A stretch of 64,000 nucleotides of DNA from contig JAIWWG010000008.1 of NCBI GenBank assembly GCA_025435555.1, positions 310,001 to 374,000 of the forward strand, written 5' to 3'. Position numbers and translations under genes: made by a program. Under the pieces are notes generated by a model. The model had not been told where the DNA came from and did not search any database. It saw only the letters and a list, made by a program, of their open reading frames with translations. Of this stretch, positions 1 to 8,635 are shown in pieces (within the stretch, counting starts at the first letter, position 1; each line of letters begins with the position of its first letter). This stretch comes from Chytriomyces cf. hyalinus JEL632 (Eukaryota; Chytridiomycota; Chytridiomycetes; Chytridiales; Chytriomycetaceae).

Positions 1-1080
1 TTCCACCGTTGTCATTCACGCTGTCCAAGCTTTGAGTCATTTTGGATACGTATAGTTTCATTCCAACGGTGTCCAGCGCCGTCCATAGCTCGTAATCGGA
101 GAAACAGCCAGACGCGTCCAAAGTAGACCGAACCGATTTCGAAAATAAAAACGCATCTTGTGGAATTACTTCCATCGACTTGCGCAATGTCCTCACTCCG
201 ACAGATCCAACGTATAAATAATAATGTAATGTTCAAGTTAAAGCCACTACCGATCCCGTCAATGGTCACACATCCCCTCACGTCGACGAAACGCAGCAGC
301 ACTACCAAGATTGTAACTTTTTCCTGAACTCGTCCGTCCAACAATACAAACTTTCTCGCCCGCTTTGATTGAGACGGACAAATCGTGCAATGCAGGTATG
401 TCTGGTTGACTCTTGTAGAATCCACTCACTGTTTTGAACTCAATGCATCCTGCCGTTGGCCACTCGGTTGCGCTTGGATCAGACGGGCAAGACGTATTGC
501 CCTTCAGCTGGGAGTCTTTCCGCGTATTCAATCAGACTTTCGACACTGACCATCTGCCAAGAATGCAAATCAAGTTTCAGCTTTTAAACATCAACACAGC
601 GCATACATCAGTTTCCATGTTTGCGGACGACACTTGGAAGAGGCGGAATCAGACGGGCTTCGATCATAAGCAGGACGACTGCCGTCTCCGTCATCAAATG
701 GGATGATCTATTTCTTGTTGTTGGTTGAACTTCAGTATTGTAATTGCAGCCTCTTGAATCGTTTGTAGCCAATCCAATGGATATCTTAGTCAGTAAATAC
801 GAGTGACACAGTGTTATTCTTAGCGCAACATTCCAGTTTGGAAGCAGGCATGAAATCGAGAGATCCGACCATGCGACAAGTGTGGAGGAAACACTTCTCT
901 CCGATCGTATCGACGTTACTTTCTTCTTGTCAGGTATACATATCATATCCGAGACGCTGATCTGCCTTGCGAAGAACAGCGATCCTTTCAACTTGGCGTA
1001 ACTGTTTGATATGGTCTGTTAAGATGATCTTCCTTCGTCCAAGAATGTGCACCTTCTCCATGTTTCAATAAGTGGGAGTG
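1..1080 (-). pseudogene. Decayed ABCC (MRP-type) ABC transporter fragment, second nucleotide-binding domain
   Basis: Seen on the minus strand: a linker peptide SVESLIEYAERLP (around 525-560), then GCIEFKTVSGFYKSQ and the Walker A loop GRTSSGKS (around 330-360), then VVLLRFVDVRGCVTIDGI, then the Q-loop region RKSMEVIPQDAFLF (around 130-190). These pieces lie in different frames: the linker runs into a TGA before GCIEF, and one extra base follows the Walker A lysine-serine. Known of the family: this order is typical of the second NBD of ABCC exporters, which are full-size membrane pumps. The upstream part (600-1080) looks like decayed second membrane domain. The fragment runs off the window edge, so signature and Walker B motifs are not visible. 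Inference: a pseudogene, unless the frame breaks are sequencing errors. Confidence 0.75.
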
Positions 1081-1291
1081 CCACATGAGGCAAATACCAA
1101 AATTAGAAAGATCTGAAAAAGTGTGCCTCAAGAAAAGGGCCACCGATGCGTTGGTAAAACGGATTTTGGCTGGGGTTTGCCCAGGAGCCTCCTCTGCTTC
1201 AGATTTTCCCCGCAAATTAAGCAGGCGCGTTCGGCTGCTTATATTCACCGCGCGTACGATCGGTCAGTTGTTCCAGATATAGGTGTGGGAC

Positions 1292-3182
1292 ATGCCGCAA
1301 GTCAAAATTGTTGCTCTGAAATGGACCCGAAAATTTCTTGTTAAAAATATGGAAAAACAGAGAATGGATGGAAAGGCCTGCGCACAAAATGCACCCACCG
1401 CTCTACCAATGACAACTGACTCGCAAGAACTCTCAAGTCATAGCCAGACGCCTGGTTTTATGGACGCGCCATCATTGCGTGGCAGTTTGGAAAGCAACAC
1501 CTTCGAAAGAGAGTCCCGTCTCCGCTCGTTCCAATGGAGCAACATCGTAAGTTCCCCCTTCCCTTCAGCTACCCTAGCCCAGCCATACCTTTGGCGCAGA
1601 GATACGCCCCAGTAAAGCGCGTCTTTGCCGGACTTTGCGGCTAAAGCAAGTTCGGTGGCTACCGCGGTCGCGCTCGCGTCGCAAACCCATACCCCACCAC
1701 TTCCAATGGCGTTCATAGATCCATATTTAACGACGTTAAACTTGCAGTCACAAGCCGGAGTCGAGTCAGCGGCTGCACCCGTGCAAGATTACCGCTGGAC
1801 TCAACATCGCGGACCCATTGTCTTCTACGGTGGCACCAGGAGCGCAGCGGCGCTGAACAGTACGCACACGCTGTACAATTCGCGCGACAGCCTTATGCCT
1901 TCGAGTTCGGGCAGCCCCCCGCCGTTCCTTCTGCTTCAGTCGGCCCATTACGAAGTGGAAGAAGAGCCCGAAGAGCCCGTGCTGGTGTCGCGGTCATACA
2001 CTGATGCGTTCGTGCTTGGAGGCCTGGCAGGTGAGGTAAACCACCAACAGCCACTGGTAGGGATGAAAGTTTTTTACTTTTATGAACGGCCGGCATTTAA
2101 AAACAAACACCACAGTTGTCCGGAGAATCCAGCTACCTGGAAAGCTGCTCGCTTCCATCGCCGATCTTCTCTTCTGTCTTCGGTTCGGTGAGCGACCGCG
2201 TCACGGATATGCCGGCCCCACATTTCGCTGGTACGTCTGCCTACGCGCTCCAGCACGTCGACTCGCTGGCGGAGATGCAGGATTTCCTGGCGTTGATGGA
2301 CACCTGGCCAACCGGGCCGGACTTTCCACACCGCAACAACTGGCTGCTCGAGCCATGTGACATCCTGGACGATGAGCCGTACAATCCGGAAGAGGCCCAG
2401 TTCGGAGCCGAATCAGAGCCAGTCTTCAGCACCGATGGATACAGCATCAGCTACCTACCGAGCTCGTTGCTGTCATCCGCGTCGCCGTATTCGCTGAGTG
2501 CGTACCCAGCATCCCACCAGGCCCAAGACTACTTCATGGGCTCGCGGGATCAGGCACGGAATTTGCCAGGTTGTGGTGCTGGGATCTCCCCCAACCCATT
2601 CGCTAGGTGAGACTTTTGACCTTCTCTGTCGTTATAATTCAATTAGTAACAATGCTCTTTTCAAACAGGCCGAAGGGAATGGGCGAGCATCACATGCTAC
2701 CAATGGAAAGCAATGTTGCCGACGCTTGCTTCCAGACGGCTGCGGACCAGTGCGAGCTGGAAATCGAGGAGGAGACGGAGGCAGAAGAAAGAGTCGACCC
2801 CCAAGAAGATGCATCGTGCCCATCAACGGTACTGCACATTGAGCCAGGCAGACTCACTGCTCGGGACGATGGCCTGCTCAGCGCTCCAAAAGACCAACAC
2901 TGCGGAGGCATCTTCAATTGGATCCAAGGTCTTTTTTCTTGTTTTGGTTCCCAGGGTCTTCCTCCTGTCGGAATTTCTTCTGTTGCTCCTGCAACCATCA
3001 CTGTACCGCTCAGTGCGACACCAGCAACGAATTACGGCACCGGCCCAGCAGTCGTATCTACCGGTTTCTTTGTTGGGCTCTTCAACGGAGAATCTGATGG
3101 AAATTTCAACGGTGTGACAGCGGCGCCCATGAGCAAGCGCAGATATTTGCATTGGTTGTGTGATGGCTCCGACTTTGACTGA
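1292..3182 (+). CDS. Unrecognised protein, three or more exons
   Basis: I do not recognise this gene. Exon continuity is good: one exon ends at 2035 (intron 2036-2115), the next runs 2116-2606 (intron 2607-2668), and the last runs 2669-3182 with a TGA stop. The 5' part is less certain. The same frame continues upstream from 1292 or 1349 but meets a TAA at 1613, so either an intron near GTAAGT at 1547 removes it or translation starts at the ATG at 1707. The protein is rich in Ser, Pro, Ala and acidic residues (for example EIEEETEAEERVD), has a short hydrophobic Gly/Val/Thr-rich stretch, and ends in a basic-aromatic tail KRRYLHWLCDGSDFD. No catalytic motif is visible. It looks mostly disordered; a regulatory or adaptor role is possible but unsupported. 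Confidence 0.55.
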
Positions 3183-3560
3183 GTCGAATTATTTTTTTTG
3201 TTCGCATAACGCTCATATTACAAGCTCCATAGATTGCAACTCATGATCAAGTTCTGTTGAAGTTAACTTTGATACTATGCATACAGTTCTATTTCAAAGT
3301 TGCTCAATAAATATTTATCCTGCATCCACAATGTGTTAGCAACTATCAAACTGAGATTAGACAGGTGGAGCATCTTGTCGCTTTCAGCCGCTCGTGTCGG
3401 TGGATTTCAGATGTATGCAAACCAAGTCAACAGCGGTGGGCGTTCTGCTTCCCACACAACCAACAAATTAAAACAAACTGTCCGCGCGGAATGGCAAGTC
3501 AGAAATCCGATCACAGTGATGACAAGTAAAAAAAAAACGCGTGTCCCCGCGAACTACCAT
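3183..3560. other. Intergenic, no gene seen
   Basis: A 3' flank with an AATAAATATT-type A/T-rich stretch near 3305 that may serve as a poly(A) signal for the upstream gene. No convincing coding sequence. Confidence 0.4.
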
Positions 3561-3930
3561 CAAGAACTTCACGAATCCATTTTTACGCGAGAATCTTGTT
3601 CTAATCAGCAATGGCACCAACTTGATCAACAACGCCGGAATGGCGATGCTGAGTCAGTCCCAACAGCAAAAACGCAAGCTTGACGGACGACTTGTTCATG
3701 AACTTCAATCCAGGAATGTTTTCATTGATTTTCTCCAGCGTTACCAAATCCGAATCCCAAGCACCGGGGGGCAACCCCGCAAGGTTTTCAACTGCAAACT
3801 TGGCCGACGCGAGGTCGATAATCCGCTGAAGGACGAGTGGAATACCAAGATTTCCTGCTATGCTTCCTAACTTGAGAATGCCACGCGCGATCCTGAATTC
3901 CTTGATGTATTGGCGGTTAACAACCAAGCA
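3560..3930 (-). pseudogene. Degraded membrane-protein fragment
   Basis: A minus-strand frame of about 108 codons contains RQYIKEFRIARGILKLG and later SVKLAFLLLGL. The sequence then seems to go on in another frame as LSIAIPALLIKLVPLLIR, which is a good hydrophobic helix. That pattern suggests a frameshift or an unseen intron within a membrane protein. The helix-rich, alternating amphipathic make-up is loosely like PEX11-type peroxisomal proteins, but I cannot assign it. No clean start was found upstream. With the ABCC fragment nearby, this end of the window appears to hold decayed transporter or membrane genes. Confidence 0.3.
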
Positions 3931-4702
3931 TCATGTCTGGCACCACAAATGTGCCTACCACGAGGACGAAGTAACTTCCAGCATGGAGCCGAACATGGTA
4001 GTATTTTTGTGCGTTTGGGAAGATGTTTGGTTCGTTCCCAAAATTTGAAGAGTCCAGTCAGAAGTCGCTACGCAGTTTTGGCACGTCGCAGCCTTCTAGG
4101 TCCTGTTCAACCCCTTTTTCGAATGACGGGCGTCATCCATGAAACATTGACAAGGGACCATGGATCCAAACGAACGTTCGACATTTTTGGGTTTGGATCT
4201 GCGAGGATGAAAAACAAACTTGAAATCGATTCTTTGGTATTCATAGCAACTTTTCGAATCGCATGACTTAACGCTGAAAATTGGTCATTCACATGAAGTA
4301 TCGCATGATGCCATTGCACTATGCACAGTTGAGGTCGAGCATGATTTATGCGGAACCAACTTGGACCTCTCCTGTTAACTGCTATAGACAAGGAGCCCCA
4401 AATAGCATTTGAAGTGCGAGATCGTTCATTTTTCTTGCCGAGGCTGGCATCGTAAGCTGGCATAAACAGATGGCATAAATAGATGGCATAAGCAAGTGGA
4501 TAATGGCTCTTTTATAATCCACACAGCTGGATGCCGTTTAAAAAATTAGAATTTGGAGACAGAAGCCCATTTAGAAAAACACGTATGAAGCCCTTGACAC
4601 AGCAGTTAATAAAAAGGTATGCGGGAGCAGAGTAATTCCATCGGAAGAATGAGTATACATTGGACTGAGGGTGAGTGTGTGTGGGGGAAAGGCACTTGGG
4701 AA
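3931..4702. other. Intergenic, nothing assignable
   Basis: Only short unsupported frames on both strands. Imperfect short repeats of the form tggcataa(g/a)ca occur around 4455-4500. Confidence 0.35.
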
Positions 4703-4742
4703 TAAGAGGGAGAGAGAGGGAGAGAGAGAGGGAGAGAGAGAG
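4703..4742. repeat. GA/GGGA purine microsatellite
   Basis: A run of (GGGAGAGA)-type units just past the 3' end of the bZIP gene. It gives rise to an artificial Arg/Glu-rich reading frame. Confidence 0.9.
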
Positions 4743-4775
4743 AAGTAATTCAAGGATATTATTTATGAGGCCTGA

Positions 4776-5899
4776 TCAAGTTTCAGAACCATTAGAAGAT
4801 GAGGCCAGTTGCTGCAACATGACGCGGTGGGATTCTCCCAATTGTGTTTCAAGGCTTTTTATCCGATCCAAGAGGTCCTGCTCGCGCTGCGAGAAACATT
4901 TGGATCCGTTTTCTAGAACTGCACATCGCAATTGCAGGGTTTCATTTTCGCGCTCCAGATTTGAACACTTCGCCTCCAGATGCCCGAGCTTTGCGCTTTT
5001 CTTTGATCGCCCGGTGGAACGAATCGCAGTCCTGCATGTATGATCGTCAATTTCGTCAACGCTTCGTTTTTTAGTGATATTATGTGCTGAGCCTCCGACA
5101 ATTTCAAATTGTGGCGACTGTGAAGGAGAAGAGTTCGAGAGGGTGTCTGCAGCTGGGCTTCGAACAAAGACAGTTGGTTTCCGTACAGTGACCAATGGGA
5201 CAGTTGTGGTGGATGTGCCTTTCGGAATAGATTTCATCTGATGCGGGCCACAAAGAGGAGTAGATAGTGGCGTAAATGAACCACTGAAGGCATTAGATGG
5301 AATGGCAGAGTGCGACGGCACATATTGCGATGTTTGTTTGAAAATTGGTGGAGATTGGATGTGCAAATTGGGTTGAAGTCGTGCATTGCCGGCTGTCTGA
5401 GAACTGGAGGATGGTAACTGGAATGGGGGAGGTTGAACGGGACCAGCTGCCAGCGCGGCATGCATGGCTGAATTGCCCATGGTTCGCGATGTTGGAATCG
5501 AGCTCATATCCCACGGATTCAGAGTCTGGCGACCAGGGAGAAGCGACGAGGAATCGTACACGAACGAAAAGTCTGCCGCCCCAGAGTCTGCATTGCTGAG
5601 CAACCACGACGAGTCGGCAATAAGTCCAAACGAATCTGCGCCACAGTCCCAACTTTTAGAAAATGTGGTGCGCTGTCCCACGCCGTTCATAGCATCAAGA
5701 ACTCACCGAGAAACAGCTCATCTATTAGGGATTTAGCAACCCCCGTTTGTGGTGGCGGCAGTTCACCGACGACTCCTTCAGCCGTATTCTGAAGAATCGG
5801 TCCCGCATGACCTGTGCTCTGAAGTCCGATTCGTTTTTGCCGGTCGAGAGGGACTCCTGCGAGTCTCCCTTTCGGGGTGGTTGAGCGTACATAGCACAT
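4776..5899 (-). CDS. Gcn4-like bZIP protein with degenerate basic region
   Basis: The main minus-strand exon gives a Ser/Pro/Asn-rich region followed by a C-terminal coiled coil: KLGHLEAKCSNLERENETL, then LQLRCAVLE and DLLDRIKSLETQLGESHR. This heptad pattern, ending in an AESHR-like tail, resembles Gcn4/CPC-1 family zippers, which bind DNA as dimers and control amino-acid biosynthesis. The segment in front of the zipper reads RTAIRSTGRSKKSAK. It aligns with the usual NTxAARRSRxKK but lacks the conserved Asn and the AAR core. A short 5' exon may end in AKSLIDELFLG (about 5707), joined by an intron of about 65 nt to DSFGLIADSSWLL. The alternative is a single exon starting at the ATG at 5690. 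The N-terminal part has acidic and aromatic patches (WLLSNADSGAADFSF) like an activation domain. Confidence 0.65.
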
Positions 5900-6530
5900 T
5901 GCTTGGTGGTGTTAATTTTTCGTTTTTCAATAACAGGTTTCTGAACTCCCAAAATTGCAGCAAGTGTGGATCGCATTTCACATGCAGCCAGCGACGGTCC
6001 TCCATGCGATGGAAGCCCGGCCATGGCTTCTTAAGCACCGCCAGAGCCGGTCTTTTTGACGGAGACGTCTTGTTCAGCCAGTCGCTCAAGTGCGCCCGCC
6101 CTGCTTGGATTATGTAAGCAGGGGTTTGACCGCAAATTTGTGCGACGTGCTTAAAATTGCTATTTTTTGGTGCGTGACCTAAAATAGACGTGCCATGCGC
6201 TGGTGAGGCGTGTGCTGAAACGGCGCCTGATACGTCATTTTGATGCCGCTTCTTTCCGCTGCAATTCAGAGCAACTTTATCCCCAGAGTAAAGCTGAAGA
6301 ATACTGCGATGTGTGTTGAATGACATGTGCGGAGACGGAGCAATAATAGCAACTAAATCTTGGCAAGTAACTAAACATGAAGCACATGCACGCACAGGAA
6401 CCTGTGGTGCAGAGAGTTCAATGGCTGAGTAGCACGCTTAAAAATGGTCAGATTCAACGCTCTGACTCGAACGCAAAGGAAGACTGTGCCTGGGAATCAT
6501 ATGGTGCGGAGTTGAAAACAAATAATTTAA
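5900..6530. other. Stretch between divergent genes, one unassigned minus-strand frame
   Basis: A minus-strand open frame covers about 5778-6395 but overlaps the bZIP 5' exon in another frame and has no motif I recognise. It may be part of the bZIP leader exon or chance. The stretch should contain the promoters of the bZIP gene and of the plus-strand oxidoreductase gene. Confidence 0.3.
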
Positions 6531-7505
6531 ATGAACAGTGGTGCCTGCACAGCGACCCTCCACTTTTACTCGCACACGCAGGACGGCAACCCCCCATACT
6601 TGTACCTTACCAGCAAACGGAGTCCGCCAGAGGGCCAGCCGCGGTGCAACATTGTAAACAAAGCAGTGGAGGTGACAGTGAGGGACTTGCGCGGACTGGA
6701 GAACAAGTTCAGTACAGACAGGAACGGTTTCCAGACTGCGGCAATCGATTGGAAGCATCTCGAGAACGCGGCTGGAACAGCGGCTCATCCGGCGCATGTG
6801 CACTTTGACTGGGACAACCAGACACTTGTTACAGACACCGTGCACCCTCTTGCAATTGCCGCGCTGCGGAATGCATTCCCATCTGCCGCGTCCGTACAAG
6901 TAATCGGAACATGTATCCCGCGGTCCTCCGATCCGTCCCACAAACTGTCGCCCAGTTCGTCGAACCTGCTTGTGCATCCTGCGTGTGCAGTGCACATTGA
7001 TCAATCGCATACATCCGGCATTGAAATTGCGCAACGATTCATCCCGCCGCATTTGGTTGGAAAGCTGCGGTTTCAAGTCGTGAATGTGTGGATCCCGCTC
7101 TCAGACACCGTTGTGGATTATCCGCTTGCGTTGTGCGATTCGCAATCAGTCTCAGAAGATGCTATTGTGCCTGTCAAGACGTTCTTGATTGCAAGAGATG
7201 GAGAGAATTGCCGCATTCGGCATGAGGATAAAATGGAGTGGTGGTATTGGAGCGGAATGAAGCGAGGGGAGGCCCTTCTCATCAAATGTTTTGATAGCCA
7301 GCTTCTGTGGGACGATTTGGATGCAAATCAATCTCGCGATGGGGACCCAGAATGTGCGGATGCGAATTGCACGGAAAGGGAAGGTTGTCGCGTTCGATGC
7401 CCACACACTGCATTTCGGGATCCACGGGTACCAGCAGTCTCAGAATACACAGGCCCATTCCGCCGTAGTGTTGAAGTACGTTGTGTTGTCATCGGGGCGT
7501 TGTGA
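6531..7505 (+). CDS. GA4-desaturase / CmcJ-AsaB family 2-oxoglutarate-type oxidoreductase
   Basis: A single exon of 324 codons. Family landmarks in order: an N-terminal strand region with YLYLTSKRSPP; AVHIDQSHTSGIEIAQRF, giving the HxD pair expected of the Fe(II) site; VNVWIPLSDTVVDYPLALCD; MEWWYWSGMKRGEALLIKCFDS; and PHTAFRDPRVPAVS followed by RRSVEVRCVV, giving the distal His and the Arg that binds the co-substrate. These match the fungal gibberellin GA4 desaturase-like and CmcJ/AsaB proteins, usually about 280-320 residues. Members hydroxylate, desaturate or epoxidise small molecules, often in secondary metabolism. No biosynthetic neighbour is seen here, so the substrate is unknown. Length and intact motifs suggest a working enzyme. 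Confidence 0.85.
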   Translation: MNSGACTATLHFYSHTQDGNPPYLYLTSKRSPPEGQPRCNIVNKAVEVTVRDLRGLENKFSTDRNGFQTAAIDWKHLENAAGTAAHPAHVHFDWDNQTLVTDTVHPLAIAALRNAFPSAASVQVIGTCIPRSSDPSHKLSPSSSNLLVHPACAVHIDQSHTSGIEIAQRFIPPHLVGKLRFQVVNVWIPLSDTVVDYPLALCDSQSVSEDAIVPVKTFLIARDGENCRIRHEDKMEWWYWSGMKRGEALLIKCFDSQLLWDDLDANQSRDGDPECADANCTEREGCRVRCPHTAFRDPRVPAVSEYTGPFRRSVEVRCVVIGAL

Positions 7506-7599
7506 GGAGATTTGTCTTTGTGTGAAGTAGTGATTCATTGCCAATCAAGGAAGACCATGTGTCCAGGAGGCTAGTTTGGAGTTATAATTCAAAGCTACA

Positions 7600-8340
7600 T
7601 TACTCTTTTTTATTTTCAGTTGCAACCTTTGCTGCGGCGTTTATCCTTTTGTCTCTCATAGTCAGATGTTTATAGATGCTCTCATATGAACCAAACACCT
7701 CTACAATATGCTCCTCAAACTTCTTGTCGCTTTGAAGGAAATCGGGGTTGACTTCAACCTTGTGATCAATGCGGGCTGCAAATAAAGAGATGATGGTCCC
7801 TACAGAGATCTATTCAATTGAGATGAGAGGTTGTGATTTGGAACGAGTAAAAGACAATTTACGTAACTGGAATAGAAATGTCATACTTGCTGAGTTTCAA
7901 AAAAGATACCTCACCTCCATACAGCAGGGTAGATGGTATGACTTTACAATCTTTCCTGTCAATATGTTTTGGATTCAACATATTCCTGACTATGTAACGC
8001 AATAAGAATCCACCATTTTCTGCCAGCCTTGAAGCAACTTCTTGTTCATGCTTGTTGATGAGGTGTGCAACTTTTTTCTTCCTTTCAACAGAGCAAGGAA
8101 AGAAGAACGCATTCAATTCATCCGCAAGAGCCAGTGTTTGCAGGGTCGAACTACCATGTGACTTGTCCAGCAAAGCACACATAGGCATTTTCTCCCCCAC
8201 ATCATTGTAGCAGGCAAATTTTCCTTCCCATGTCTTTCTTGAAAGCTTGAGTCCCGTCTCTGTATGGCCTGGCATATTGAAGATAGACAGATTGTACAGC
8301 CTTTCAATTCCTTCTTTGACTTTGAGTGAGATTTTTCCAT
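7600..8340 (-). CDS. Unrecognised host gene, 5' end cut by an LTR insertion
   Basis: Two minus-strand exons read as one protein: from KISLKVKEGIERLYNL near 8330 through GKFACYNDVGEKMPMC and RLAENGGFLLRYIVRN to an exon end at 7863, then an intron 7776-7862 (87 nt), then RIDHKVEVNPDFLQSDKKF to a TAA at 7600-7602. The frame stays open up to the boundary of a Copia LTR at 8340 and has no start codon of its own, so the N-terminal part is missing. I do not recognise the family; the product is charged, soluble-looking and mostly helical. The frame starting MEKSHSKSKK in the same place is a shadow. Inference: a host gene or older element split by the retrotransposon. Confidence 0.5.
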
Positions 8341-8609
8341 GTTAGGATCTAAGAGAGAACCAATGCCTGGTGGTGGTGACAGTTGAGCGAGGGGGGAGCG
8401 AGTGGAAGCAAGCGAGCCTATGAGCCAATTTACCTGGTGGTGGTGACAGTTGAGCGAGTGAGCCAGCGAGCCAATTTACTGAAAGAATGGTAAATTGGTT
8501 GTGACAGCTCTCACTTTCCATTCACCATCACCAGGGAAAATTATAAATAAAAAACAACCAATCAAAGCCTACTGAGCCAGTTGAAACGTCGGGGTGCATC
8601 TGACACACA
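8340..8609 (-). repeat. 3' LTR of minus-strand Copia element A, preceded by its polypurine tract
   Basis: Read on the minus strand, a G9 run (8610-8618) forms a polypurine tract next to TGTGTGTCAGATGCACC, and the segment ends ..CTTAGATCCTAACA. It is thus bounded by TG..CA, with a length of 270 bp. Inside is a duplicated unit of about 50 bp containing CAACTGTCACCACCACCAGG followed by TAAATTGGCTCGC-like sequence. A related copy in the opposite orientation lies at 16938-17067. Confidence 0.65.
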
Positions 8610-8635
8610 CCCCCCCCCAAATGGTTAGGGAGTAA

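Noticed and set aside
5778-6395. Minus-strand 205-codon frame as an independent gene
   Set aside because: No motif, overlaps the possible bZIP 5' exon in another frame, and no clear start context.
8113-8340. Frame starting MEKSHSKSKK as a real gene start
   Set aside because: It runs out of frame with the better-supported KISLKVKEGIERLYNL frame that continues through the intron to a normal stop.
8340-8609. A CRISPR-like array from the repeated CACCACCACCAGG units
   Set aside because: Only two units, inside an LTR bounded by TG..CA. No CRISPR array is expected in a eukaryotic nuclear genome.
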